The translations under genes and the position numbers were made by a program. A stretch of DNA of 64,000 nt from Methanocella_A sp963769045 (GTDB taxonomy: Archaea > Halobacteriota > Methanocellia > Methanocellales > Methanocellaceae), in NCBI GenBank assembly GCA_963769045.1, contig CAVYKK010000007.1:1-64000 (forward strand). Direction: 5' to 3'. Shown piece after piece: positions 52,462 to 64,000 of this stretch. The notes under the pieces are model-generated. The model saw only the letters and a list, made by a program, of their open reading frames with translations, was not told where the DNA came from and did not search any database. Every line of letters starts with the position of its first letter. Position 1 is the stretch's first letter.

Positions 52462-53745
52462 ATGTCCAAAATGGATGATTCTTGGGAATTAATTTTTGAA
52501 CGTGGGCATTTATTGGACATTATCGAACGAGATGGCTTCGTATTTATAACTCCAAATGAACTAAAACAGTTAGGTAATAATCGCGAGCCAAGATTATTAG
52601 CGAAACTTGATTATTCTAAATCAAGGCCCGATATTTTTAGAAAAAATAACTTATCAATTCTTGCCATACAAAATAACAAATATGTAATTTTTAAGGATAG
52701 CAATTTAAAAACATATTATCCGCTGAAAGATTTATATGACAAAATTGTAACAGAAGTCTATTCCCCAGAACGTGATTTTTCTGAGTACCACAGTTTAAAT
52801 CTTAATAAAATATCTCTGGAATCTCAAGCTATTGACTATGCATACCTGATATCGTTAATAAAAACCTTCACAGACGAAAAAGAACTATTTCTTACTATCC
52901 GAGGGAGATATGGCTCGGAGGGCTTCAAGATAAAACTTCCCTCAAATAAAAATCCGATTAACGTTAATGGTGTTCAAATTGAGATCGATGCAGGCTTTGA
53001 AAGCCCCGAAAAAATATACATATTCGAAGCGAAAATCGGTCGAGTTGACGATTTTAATATTAGACAACTATATTACCCCTATAAAGATTGGTCATTAAAA
53101 ACTACGAAAGATGTTATACCCATTTTTTTCATATACACAAATGGCTTATTTTACCTGATACAATTCGACTTCGGTAGCGAGTACGGTGAATTGAAATTGA
53201 TAAAAAGTAAATGTTATTCAATCAACGAAGCTCAAAAACAAAAGATAAACCTCAATAAATTATTAGAATCGATCAGGATTGAACCTGAACCCTCTGTTCC
53301 ATATCCGCAAGCTAATGATATTGATAAAATAATAGATTTAGTAACATACTCTTCAAAAGGTCTAACAAATAAAAAATCAATTGCCGATTTCTTTGATTTC
53401 GATGAAAGGCAAGGTGATTATTATGCAAACGCTGCGATCTATTTGGGATTAGTAAAAAGGACAGATGGTAGTTCAGAATTTGAATTAACCCGAGAGGGGC
53501 AATACCTGTGTACATCATTAAACAGGAATAAACGTAATTACCTGTTACTTCAGCAAATGTTGAAGAAACCAAGCTTTAATGAAATAATTAATGCCAATTA
53601 TTATAATAGAAATGATTTGGATATAGATTACGTAGCAGATGTAATTCAAAAGTATGCTAAGATAAATATAACAACAGCAAGACGAAGATCTTCTACTGTT
53701 CTCAACTGGATTAAATGGATTAATGACAATGTTGAATTTTTATAA
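52462..53745 (+). CDS. PD-(D/E)XK nuclease-like protein with C-terminal winged helix
   Basis: 427 residues, AT-rich. The middle region has VQIEIDAGFESPEKIYIFEAKIG, a plausible D...ExK nuclease core, followed by DFNIRQLYYPYKDW. The C-terminal third contains KSIADFFDFDERQGDYYANAAIYLGLV, a winged-helix-like DNA-binding segment, and ends in ARRRSSTVLNWIKWI. Resembles type II restriction proteins with separate binding and cleavage domains. It could be a second endonuclease, or a helper in the same restriction island, 44 bases downstream. Confidence 0.6.
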   Translation: MSKMDDSWELIFERGHLLDIIERDGFVFITPNELKQLGNNREPRLLAKLDYSKSRPDIFRKNNLSILAIQNNKYVIFKDSNLKTYYPLKDLYDKIVTEVYSPERDFSEYHSLNLNKISLESQAIDYAYLISLIKTFTDEKELFLTIRGRYGSEGFKIKLPSNKNPINVNGVQIEIDAGFESPEKIYIFEAKIGRVDDFNIRQLYYPYKDWSLKTTKDVIPIFFIYTNGLFYLIQFDFGSEYGELKLIKSKCYSINEAQKQKINLNKLLESIRIEPEPSVPYPQANDIDKIIDLVTYSSKGLTNKKSIADFFDFDERQGDYYANAAIYLGLVKRTDGSSEFELTREGQYLCTSLNRNKRNYLLLQQMLKKPSFNEIINANYYNRNDLDIDYVADVIQKYAKINITTARRRSSTVLNWIKWINDNVEFL

Positions 53746-53776
53746 ATGTTAAATAAAATACATATAACTAAAAAAT

Positions 53777-54036
53777 TTAAATTTCGCTTTCCTTCGCCTC
53801 GCAGATTCCCTCGTAATCACAGAACCTGCACCCATTGAACGACTGCTTCGGCCCGAACTCTTCCTTCAGCACCGCCCCGATCATCTCTTCCAGCCTTTCC
53901 CGCTGCACGTCGATGCACGTGTTATCCGGCAAATAATCGACCGTATCATTGGTCTTAATGTAATACAGCGACGCCCTGACTGGCAGCTTCCCATACTTCT
54001 TTAGTACAGCCAGCGCATACACGTTCATCCTGATGT
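53777..54036 (-). pseudogene. Detached 3'-end copy of the uvrD-like helicase gene
   Basis: Encodes RMNVYALAVLKKYGKLPVRAS through CRFCDYEGICEAKE, the last about 85 residues of the helicase at 57429-60521, including three of the four iron-sulfur Cys. DNA identity to 57432-57690 is high by eye, with scattered mostly silent differences. Similarity stops abruptly at about 54036, inside what would be the coding sequence. The two copies lie in the same orientation on either side of the large TPR gene. Confidence 0.85.
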
Positions 54037-54143
54037 TTTTATACAGACATTTAATTATCATCGCGTTTAATGTATAATCTCTTCTATAGCAACCGTTAAA
54101 TATTATCCTATTCAAACATTTTTATTGTATAGTCGTTGATCAT

Positions 54144-57100
54144 ATGGATGGTATCGGAAAAGGGGAAGCCAATCACTATTTCGGCAAGCTGCATGAGACC
54201 AACGGAGAAATAGAGGATGCGATTATCGAGTTCCGGAATGCTGTTAATCGCGAGCCGGATAATGCATATTATCATTATTCTCTCGGGCATGCGCTTAACA
54301 AATGTAATCGCAAGTCCGAAGCACGACGGGAATACGAGCGAGCTGTCAGCTTATGTCCGGATAACTCGCTGTATCGGCAGGCGCTGGGTAACGTATATTT
54401 CCGGTTGAAATTATACCATGAAGCGGTATCGCAGCTTAAACAAGCAGTAGATATGATGCCTGCGAATCCAATCGTTAGGTTTACCCTGGGGAAGTCCTTG
54501 TCAGCCATTAATCGTGATGACGATGCGATGTACGAGTTCAAAGAAACATTGAACCTCGACCCGGAAAATACGTTCGTACGATTTAACCTTGCCTCCATAT
54601 ACCTGAAAAGGGGGCTGGTCGACGAAGCCATCGCCGAGTATAAGGAAGTATTGACGATCAGCCCAAACGATGAGCTGGCACACTACTATCTGGCCAGGAT
54701 TTTCAGCGACAGCGGACGAATTGAGGAAGCAATTAACGAATATCAAAACGTAGTAAAAATAAATCCCAGGAATAGTATTGCTCATGTTTCGCTCGGTAAG
54801 TTGCTGGATGATGCCGGCAGAATCGACGATGCCATTAATGAGTATACCGAAGCTCTGAAAATCAATCCAGAAGATGCTTATTCGCGTTATACTCTGGGCG
54901 CTGTTTACTACCGAAAAGGGATGATAGAAGATACTATCATCCATTTTGCGAAAATACTGCGGTCATTTCCGAAAAATTCTTATGTGCACTATGTTCTAGG
55001 AATAATGCTGGCGGAAAAAGAACAATACCAGGATGCAATTATCGAGCTGGAAACCACTGTCAGCATAAGCCCGAACTATTATCCCGGACGCTATTACCTG
55101 GGTGATGCGTTTTACAAAATCGGCAGGCTTGAAGAAGCCATCGAGCAATTTAATGCTTGTATCAGGTTGCTGCCTGATGACGAGCATCCTCATTATTATC
55201 TGGCCAAAGTCTATTCTGATCTGGGCAAACCTGAAGATGCAATTCCGGAATATTTAAAGGCCATCAGTATCAACCCGGACAATTCTTTCACGCATTATTA
55301 TCTCGGGAAGAACCTGGCCCTTTGCGGGCGTATGGACGAGGCTGTCGAACATTTTAAAGATGCGGTGAGGATCAATCCGCAAAACCGGTTCCCGAGGCAT
55401 GGTCTGGCTAAAGCTCTGGAGATTATGGGGCGATACGAAGAATCGATCGAGCATTACCGGGAAAATGTGAGGTTGTATCCAGATTGTGAATCTGCACATT
55501 ATTCGATGGCTTTAGCTTCGCTGGAACAGAATTTACTTGATGATGCTATGGCTGAGTTCGAAGAAGTCCTCCGGATAAACCCCCGGAATCCCTACGCATA
55601 TTACCATATCGGGAGTATTCTGTTCAAGCAGGGACATATCGACGAGGCTATTGAAAAATATCGTAAAGCAATTGAAATTAATCCCAAAGATAGCTACTCC
55701 CATTATTATATCGGGAAGATATTATCGAAAAATGGGCATGCTGATGGGGCCATTGCCGAATATATCGAATCAATAAATGCCAGCCCGGATAATTATTATG
55801 CGCATTATAATCTGGGTATGGAATACGCAAGAAAAGGTATGCGGGACCATGCTCTGGCCGAGTATACTATTACGGTTGCTATTGATCCGTCACAGCATGC
55901 GCCTCATTACAATCTGGGAAAGTTGCTCGCCGAACTGGGGCGGTACGAAGAAGCAATAAAGGAATATAGCGAAGCTATACGGCTCAAGCCGGATCATGCG
56001 TTCTATCATTACGCGATTGGCAAAACCTATTTTGAGATGGATATGCTGGATAAATCTATCGATGCATTGAAAGAATCCCTTAAAATCAATCCAGACGACG
56101 AGCGATCGGCGAGTGCGCTGGTCAGTGCATATATGCGCGTGGGAAAGATAAGTGATGCAATCGTTGTCTACCGTGATACGTTCTCCTGTTCCACTGGCAA
56201 CAGCTACTATCACTATTACCTTGGAAAGTTGCTGTGCGAGAATAAAGAGTATGACGCAGCAGTGGCGGAGTTACGGGCTTCGATAGCTTTCTCGCCGGAC
56301 AATGGCTATGCACACTATAATCTTGGCGTTATACTCGTTAAAAATGGGAAGATCGATGAAGGGATAGAAGAACTTAGAGAAGCTGTCAGAATTAATTCCC
56401 GGGACTTTTTCGCACGGTACCTGCTGGCACGGGTTTACCTCGACGAGGGGCAGATCGACGAATCGATCGATCAGCTTGAGGAAATAGTTCATGCTAAAAC
56501 CGATGATCACTTTGCGCATAATACGCTGGCAATGGCTTATTTTTACAAGCTCAGGATCGACGATGCGCTGAAGGAATTTACCGAGGCATTACGGCTCAGG
56601 CCTGACGATAACTATGCATCCAGATATCTTGAAGCATTGAAATCATACAAATCCACTCTGGAATCTACCGGTTCCGTATCGCCTGATAATAGAATTGCGA
56701 GCAAATTCGTAAGCTATTATTTTACATTAGGCCGGAAACACATGAAAAGTGGCCATCCCGATAAAGCCATCGCTGCTTATAAATCGGCGCTTATATTCCG
56801 TCGTGATAACAAGTCTCTTCATTATTACCTGGCCGAAGCCCTTTTTAAGGCAGGTTTGTCTGAGAAGGCTATCGAGGAGATTAATAATGTACTGCGTATT
56901 GATCCTGGCGATATAAGGGCTCAGGACTATTTGATAGTGATGCTAAAGAAATGTGGCCAGATTGACAGTGCGATTATCCGCTATAAAAATGAAACAAGAA
57001 GAAATCCGAAGGATCGATTATATTGGGTCTTGCTTGGAAAAGCTCTGTCGAAAAAACAATTGTATGACTATGCTATCATGGAGTATAAAGAAGCGGTCAG

Positions 57101-57395
57101 GCAATTTCCGAACGATATAGATATTTATATTCTAACGGGGAAGGTTTACCGCAAGATGGGCGAGTTCGATCAGTCGATCGACGTCTTGAAAAAAGCCGTA
57201 GGTTTGTCTCCGAACAACCCGCATACTCACTATTATCTTGGAATAGCTCTGGCTGCTAAAGGACTTAATGACGAAGCTTTTCAGGAGTATACGGAAGCCG
57301 TGAGAATAGATCCTCGTATTGCCACGACCTATAAGAAATTAAAGTCGAAATTATCTAAAAAGATTGAACGGGAGCAAATTAAAGTAAATGATTAG
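54144..57395 (+). CDS. Giant tetratricopeptide repeat protein (about 30 TPRs)
   Basis: 1083 residues made almost wholly of 34-residue TPR units, recognisable by repeated YxLGxxLxxxG, A-x3-Y/F and NP/DP turn positions (for example AIEKYRKAIEINPKDSYSHY). No signal peptide, membrane segment or enzymatic domain. A protein-interaction superhelix of cytoplasmic location. It lies between a detached uvrD 3' fragment and the complete uvrD gene, on the opposite strand. No Shine-Dalgarno site is seen before ATG 54144, so a leaderless mRNA is likely. Intact despite its length. Confidence 0.93.
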   Translation: MDGIGKGEANHYFGKLHETNGEIEDAIIEFRNAVNREPDNAYYHYSLGHALNKCNRKSEARREYERAVSLCPDNSLYRQALGNVYFRLKLYHEAVSQLKQAVDMMPANPIVRFTLGKSLSAINRDDDAMYEFKETLNLDPENTFVRFNLASIYLKRGLVDEAIAEYKEVLTISPNDELAHYYLARIFSDSGRIEEAINEYQNVVKINPRNSIAHVSLGKLLDDAGRIDDAINEYTEALKINPEDAYSRYTLGAVYYRKGMIEDTIIHFAKILRSFPKNSYVHYVLGIMLAEKEQYQDAIIELETTVSISPNYYPGRYYLGDAFYKIGRLEEAIEQFNACIRLLPDDEHPHYYLAKVYSDLGKPEDAIPEYLKAISINPDNSFTHYYLGKNLALCGRMDEAVEHFKDAVRINPQNRFPRHGLAKALEIMGRYEESIEHYRENVRLYPDCESAHYSMALASLEQNLLDDAMAEFEEVLRINPRNPYAYYHIGSILFKQGHIDEAIEKYRKAIEINPKDSYSHYYIGKILSKNGHADGAIAEYIESINASPDNYYAHYNLGMEYARKGMRDHALAEYTITVAIDPSQHAPHYNLGKLLAELGRYEEAIKEYSEAIRLKPDHAFYHYAIGKTYFEMDMLDKSIDALKESLKINPDDERSASALVSAYMRVGKISDAIVVYRDTFSCSTGNSYYHYYLGKLLCENKEYDAAVAELRASIAFSPDNGYAHYNLGVILVKNGKIDEGIEELREAVRINSRDFFARYLLARVYLDEGQIDESIDQLEEIVHAKTDDHFAHNTLAMAYFYKLRIDDALKEFTEALRLRPDDNYASRYLEALKSYKSTLESTGSVSPDNRIASKFVSYYFTLGRKHMKSGHPDKAIAAYKSALIFRRDNKSLHYYLAEALFKAGLSEKAIEEINNVLRIDPGDIRAQDYLIVMLKKCGQIDSAIIRYKNETRRNPKDRLYWVLLGKALSKKQLYDYAIMEYKEAVRQFPNDIDIYILTGKVYRKMGEFDQSIDVLKKAVGLSPNNPHTHYYLGIALAAKGLNDEAFQEYTEAVRIDPRIATTYKKLKSKLSKKIEREQIKVND

Positions 57396-57428
57396 TAAGC
57401 TATCGTTAAACAAGCGCTCTACCCAACG

Positions 57429-60521
<3,093 letters not shown>

Positions 60522-60735
60522 CCAGTCTCAAGCTCCAGGGCGAAGATCGTCTGTCATTCGTCCATTTACTTTAATGGCGCTTGCCACATAATAACCTAAC
60601 CGGTGTGCGAGATAAAAATAATCATTTTTACCTGATCAGAAAGACACAAAGGGTCCGAAGACATAGTCATCGGGATTACTTTTTGTAAGCTGATAAGGCA
60701 ATCAACACAGAGTTCAGAGAGTATAGTCGTTCCTG
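60522..60735. other. Intergenic region upstream of uvrD and left of an inverted repeat
   Basis: No gene seen. It contains the helicase promoter region and GAAGACATAGTCAT at 60657-60670. That sequence recurs inverted (ATAACTATGTCTTC) at 60914-60927, outside the right arm of the repeat, so the repeated structure extends further than its core. Confidence 0.45.
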
Positions 60736-60910
60736 TATCTTTTTGTTCAGGCTCGTGACCCTTTCGACACGAAGGCCACGAAGGCCACAATGTACACGAG
60801 GTCTTGATCGGAAGGGGCAATGGCAGCCTCTTTTAAAAGTGTACGTCGTGTACCTCGTGGCCATTGTGGCCTTTGTGTCGAAAAGGTCATGCGCCTGTAC
60901 AAAAAGATAT
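60736..60910. repeat. Long inverted repeat built of CACGAAGGC-like units
   Basis: The left arm (60736-60801) has TATCTTTTTGT, GACCCTTTCGACACGAAGG and two CACGAAGGC units. The right arm (about 60841-60910) is its reverse complement with few changes (CGACACAAAGGCCACAATGGCC, TACAAAAAGATA). The centre (60802-60840) contains GGCAGCCTCTTTT. Outer 14-base arms lie at 60657-60670 and 60914-60927, with about 60 extra bases on the left. No coding frame. Same architecture as the repeats at 46655 and 50607. Confidence 0.8.
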
Positions 60911-61054
60911 GCAAATAACTATGTCTTCCATCTTTACAATTAACAAATGGAAAACCCCTTTCTGCAATTCAAAAATTGAAATAAAAATTTTAATATAGTT
61001 TTACTTTAAATAAGTTAATTCAGCATTTTATTATGCAGCTGCCGGTAGATCATT

Positions 61055-62350
61055 ATGATCAAGGAACAAGATGCCATTCTCGCCAGGCTTATCGAAGCGG
61101 TGCACGCCTCCCCGGAGAACCCGGAGGCCCACTATACGCTGGGCTACGCGCTGCTCCAGAAGAGTGCCGGCCGTGATATGCAGCTTTTATATAGTGCCAT
61201 ACTCGAAGGCCGCGAGGCCGTGCGTCTCAAGCCGGATTGCGCCGCTGCGCTGACGCTGCTGGGCATGGCCCAGGTGCGTATGGGGCAATATGCCGAGGCA
61301 GTGATGTACCTTAAAAACGCGCTGCTTGTCGACCCTAACCGTACCGAGGCCCATTACGAGATGGGCCGGGCGTACCTGGGGATGAAGCTTAGCGACGAGG
61401 CGATCAAAAAGTTCCGGGAATGTACGCTGCTGGGCATGAACGGCTCGTCGATTTACTCGGGCATGGGCGCGGCATTCTTTCACAAGCATATGTATCCGGA
61501 AGCGATCACGGAGCTCCGAAGGGCGTTAGGCATTAACCCATCTGATCATGAGGCCCGGCACATGCTATGTAAGTCCCTCAGGAAGACCGGCGCCATTGCC
61601 GAAGCCATCACTGAGTTCCGGAAGCTGCTGGAGAAGGACCCGGCTGACGTGGAGGTATTGATGCACTATGCGGACACGCTCCTTCACGAAGGGAAGTATA
61701 AGGAGGCCATCGCCGAGTTCGGCAAGGTGCTGGATATCGAGCCGAAGAACCTTGCGGCGATCAACGGCCTGGGCAGCGGGCTGAAGATGGCCGGCATGGT
61801 GGACGAGGCTATCCGGGAGTACCGGCGGGCGCTGGAGATCAGCCCGGGCGACTACCGGGGCCACTATAATCTGGCGAACGCGTACGTGGACAAAGGCATG
61901 TACGAGCGGGCCGTGCACGAGTTCCGGCAGGCGCTGGCCCTGAACCCTTACGACCCCGCGATACACAACGATTTCGGTATCCTGTTGCTGCTTACCGGCG
62001 ATTCCTATTGCGCTTCGCTCGAGTTCCGTGAGGCTATCCGCATGGACGCCAATAACTGCCTGACGCATATCAACCTCGGGGTGGCGCTGTCGCAGATGGG
62101 CCGTGACGCTGCTGCAAAGGCCGAGCTGGAGGTCGCCATCCGGATGAACCCCTCCCTTCCCGAAGCGTATTATTACCTCGGGTGTATCGCAGACCGCAGG
62201 TCCGAGCCGGAAGCGGCGGCGGACGCCTATGAAAAGTTCCTCAAGCGCTCGGAAAGCGGTGACCGCCGGGCACGGGGCATCAAGGCAAGGCTGGCAGAGA
62301 TCAGGAACCCGAAGCACAATGCAAAGGCAGGCGTCAGGAATTTCGCCTGA
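61055..62350 (+). CDS. Tetratricopeptide repeat protein
   Basis: 431 residues with about eleven TPR units (AHYTLGYALLQKSAG, AEAVMYLKNALLVDPNRTEAHYEMG, ALEISPGDYRGHYNLANAY). No signal peptide or membrane helix. GC-rich, unlike the giant TPR gene at 54144, so the two are not recent duplicates. Probably a cytoplasmic scaffold; partner unknown. TATA-like TTTAATATAG at about 60990-60999. Confidence 0.9.
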   Translation: MIKEQDAILARLIEAVHASPENPEAHYTLGYALLQKSAGRDMQLLYSAILEGREAVRLKPDCAAALTLLGMAQVRMGQYAEAVMYLKNALLVDPNRTEAHYEMGRAYLGMKLSDEAIKKFRECTLLGMNGSSIYSGMGAAFFHKHMYPEAITELRRALGINPSDHEARHMLCKSLRKTGAIAEAITEFRKLLEKDPADVEVLMHYADTLLHEGKYKEAIAEFGKVLDIEPKNLAAINGLGSGLKMAGMVDEAIREYRRALEISPGDYRGHYNLANAYVDKGMYERAVHEFRQALALNPYDPAIHNDFGILLLLTGDSYCASLEFREAIRMDANNCLTHINLGVALSQMGRDAAAKAELEVAIRMNPSLPEAYYYLGCIADRRSEPEAAADAYEKFLKRSESGDRRARGIKARLAEIRNPKHNAKAGVRNFA

Positions 62351-62761
62351 TCAATGCCCTTTGACGAACGCGATTTCCCTGAAGACGATGTAGCGCATCA
62401 TTTCGGCCATGTCGAAGACGATATGCGGCCGCAGGTGATCTTGCTCCATACTTTCTGTCTTATTATCCGCATCTGCCAGCTCCCCGTCCCGTCGGAAGCC
62501 CTCGTAGAATTCGTCGGTACCCAGCTCATCCATGGGGTAGAACTGTACAGCAAACTGCTTGACCGGGTCCGTGTAGAGCAGTCTGACGGGCATCTGTGCC
62601 CGCATGTCGCAGGCGTTGCAGTTAAAAATGTTGATCTCCCACCCGAACAGCGCTTCCCTGATCCCGGGATCGGCCTCTGTGTCGAGCTTTTTCCAGACCG
62701 TTGCCTTTTGCAGTGAGCCACAGCCCGGGCATTTGATTTCTATCTCTTCGCTGTCCGACAT
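62351..62761 (-). CDS. CpXC-domain protein
   Basis: 136 residues. The N-terminal CPGCGSLQKATVWKKLD and the later FNCNACDMRAQMPVRLLY form the paired CxxC knuckles of the CpXC family, likely zinc-binding. An acidic middle and a C-terminal EMMRYIVFREIAFVKG helix follow. Function unknown. Its stop is one base from the TPR gene stop, convergent. Confidence 0.8.
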   Translation of the reverse strand: MSDSEEIEIKCPGCGSLQKATVWKKLDTEADPGIREALFGWEINIFNCNACDMRAQMPVRLLYTDPVKQFAVQFYPMDELGTDEFYEGFRRDGELADADNKTESMEQDHLRPHIVFDMAEMMRYIVFREIAFVKGH

Positions 62762-62807
62762 CGGTTACACCGGATATTTTTTATGATCAGCAGACGATAA
62801 GAGCTTT

Positions 62808-63746
62808 ATGCTGTCCCGGATGGGTGCCTGGGTGAAGGAGTTCCGGCTGTTATTCCTGCTGTTCGGCGTGGTGCCGGTGATCATCGGGTCCCTGGTGGCA
62901 TCCGACTATTACCCGGAGCAGTTCAGCTGGACGTACTTCTTCCTGTCGCTTATAGCGATCATGCTCCTGCATGCCGGGACCATCGCGTTCAACGACTACT
63001 TCGACTTCCGGTCGGGCGCCGACGTCATCAACAAGGAGCGCACGCCGTTCACCGGCGGCACCGGGCTGCTGGTCGACGGTATCCTTAAGCCGTCTCACGT
63101 GCTGGTCGCCGGCTCGATATGCTTCGTACTCTGTATAACCATAGGCATGTTCATTGTCTTTACCCGCAGCCCGGCCGTGTTCCTGTTCGGCGTCGTCGGC
63201 GTCGGGCTCGGCTCCCTGTACACCGCGCCTCCGCTACGGCTGGTATACCGGCTGCTGGGCGAGATCACCTGGCTGGTTTCCTTCCCGCTGACTGCGCTGG
63301 GCGCGCTGGTCGTGCAGGCTCCCCCGTTTTCGATCGCAGATGTAATGGCCATGCAGCCGGCCCTGACCGCGGCGATCGTCGATGCGATGCCTGTTGCTAT
63401 GATAGCGACGGCCGGCTTTATCGTCCTCGAATTCCCCGACTACAACGCGGACAGGGCTTCCGGCAAGATGGGCGCGGCTGTCCTGCTGGGCAAAAGGGCT
63501 ATGATCGTCCTGTTCGCGGCCTTCTGTGTCCTCTCGCTTGTCTGCCTGGTCATAGCCGTAGCGCTCGGATACATACCTTCCCTGGCCCTGACGGCGATAG
63601 TACTCATCCCGGCCATGGCATGGGTGGGATCGGGACTCATAAAATTTATTGAGCATCCTGTAAAGCTTGTCCCGTACATTATCGCAGGGGCTTTAGCCAT
63701 CTATCTGTTCAGCATCGCCATTATCGTCTCGCTGGCGCTTAAATAA
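62808..63746 (+). CDS. UbiA family prenyltransferase
   Basis: 312 residues with about eight or nine membrane helices. The two Asp-rich motifs of the family are present: NDYFDFRSGAD (residues 64-74) and the second loop DYNADRASGKMG. Transfers a prenyl chain to an aromatic or other acceptor in the membrane, such as a quinone-like or lipid precursor. The exact acceptor is not evident. A start at the second Met (62820) is possible. Confidence 0.88.
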   Translation: MLSRMGAWVKEFRLLFLLFGVVPVIIGSLVASDYYPEQFSWTYFFLSLIAIMLLHAGTIAFNDYFDFRSGADVINKERTPFTGGTGLLVDGILKPSHVLVAGSICFVLCITIGMFIVFTRSPAVFLFGVVGVGLGSLYTAPPLRLVYRLLGEITWLVSFPLTALGALVVQAPPFSIADVMAMQPALTAAIVDAMPVAMIATAGFIVLEFPDYNADRASGKMGAAVLLGKRAMIVLFAAFCVLSLVCLVIAVALGYIPSLALTAIVLIPAMAWVGSGLIKFIEHPVKLVPYIIAGALAIYLFSIAIIVSLALK

Positions 63747-63890
63747 TGGCAAATACCTCCCATTTTTTAAATTCCAAATCGGTAAGGAAACTTATTTTAA
63801 TATTGGGCAAGAACCAATTATTCAATTAATTACTAATCGAAATATTGGCTTGTTTCGATTATTAAACCGGGAAATTTAGGTGTTGAGAAA

Positions 63891-64000
63891 ATGATGCAAG
63901 TAAAAGGCTCCGCGATTGCGTCAATGACGAAATTCATCACGGACAAGCACGGCGATGCAGGGTTGAAAAGGTGGCTGGACGCCCTGACGCCGCAGGCAAA
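63891..64000 (+). CDS. Start of an unidentified gene, truncated by the window end
   Basis: ATG ATG at 63891 follows TTAGGTG and opens MMQVKGSAIASMTKFITDKHGDAGLKRWLDAL, which runs off the window. The opening resembles small signalling-associated helical domains (DUF2378-like) that start with a KGxA pattern. 37 residues are too few to assign a family firmly. Confidence 0.5.
   Translation, partial: MMQVKGSAIASMTKFITDKHGDAGLKRWLDALTPQA

Overview
This window looks like a chromosome segment of a methanogenic euryarchaeon, most likely of the Methanocella type (Methanocellales). The RNA polymerase B subunit is split into B'' and B' behind rpoH. Archaeal-type genes are present for a CPSF-like RNase, phosphorylating GAPDH, ApgM phosphoglycerate mutase and MJ0757-like thymidylate synthase. 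Promoters are TATA-driven, Shine-Dalgarno sites are strong, and most genes are moderately GC-rich. The genus is inference; the archaeal assignment is firm.

Layout. 1-3.5 kb: rpoH-rpoB2-rpoB1 behind tRNA-Lys (minus strand). 3.8-10.4 kb: beta-CASP RNase, iron-type alcohol dehydrogenase, PAS histidine kinase, P3A-like P-type ATPase. 10.4-21.5 kb: a carbohydrate cluster (glycogen debranching enzyme, dihydrolipoamide dehydrogenase-like protein, PfkB sugar kinase, PEP synthase, adenylate kinase, phosphoglycerate mutase, GAPDH). Several of these genes are visibly broken, while pfkB, adk and GAPDH read through. 21.5-30.3 kb: small membrane proteins, thymidylate synthase, a split DUF1259-like gene, a P1B metal ATPase, and a sugar module (Gfo/Idh/MocA oxidoreductase, fucose-isomerase-like protein, FNR-like flavoprotein) followed by a 6-phosphogluconate dehydrogenase remnant. 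30.6-37.4 kb: methyltransferase, intact debranching enzyme, and a compact operon joining a GTP cyclohydrolase II-MDR dehydrogenase fusion, a PTPS-III-like pterin enzyme and a glycosyltransferase. 37.4-46.6 kb: two PAS signalling proteins, a secreted protein, a kinase-like protein, and a molybdate/tungstate locus (MoSto-like protein, TupA, TupB, TupC).

46.6-54.1 kb is an accessory hotspot. It holds three long inverted repeats built of short degenerate units, one of which encloses a GxxExxY protein gene like the ends of a mobile element. It also holds broken secreted-protein genes, an AT-rich restriction-modification island (Dam-type methylase, BglII-like endonuclease, a second PD-(D/E)XK protein) and a detached copy of the 3' end of a uvrD-like gene. 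54-63.7 kb: a 1083-residue TPR protein, a UvrD-like helicase with an iron-sulfur RecB-like nuclease domain, a fourth inverted repeat, a second TPR protein, a CpXC protein and a UbiA prenyltransferase. The window ends inside a new gene.

The main leads are the GCHII/PTPS-III/glycosyltransferase operon (a possible glycosylated pterin or pyrimidine pathway), the family of long inverted repeats with the GxxExxY element, the decaying glycolysis cluster, and three conserved genes whose only well-placed start codon is a near-cognate of AUG. Numerous single-base frameshifts mean that assembly error must be excluded before any gene is called dead. Their clustering in genes that also carry other lesions argues that many are real.
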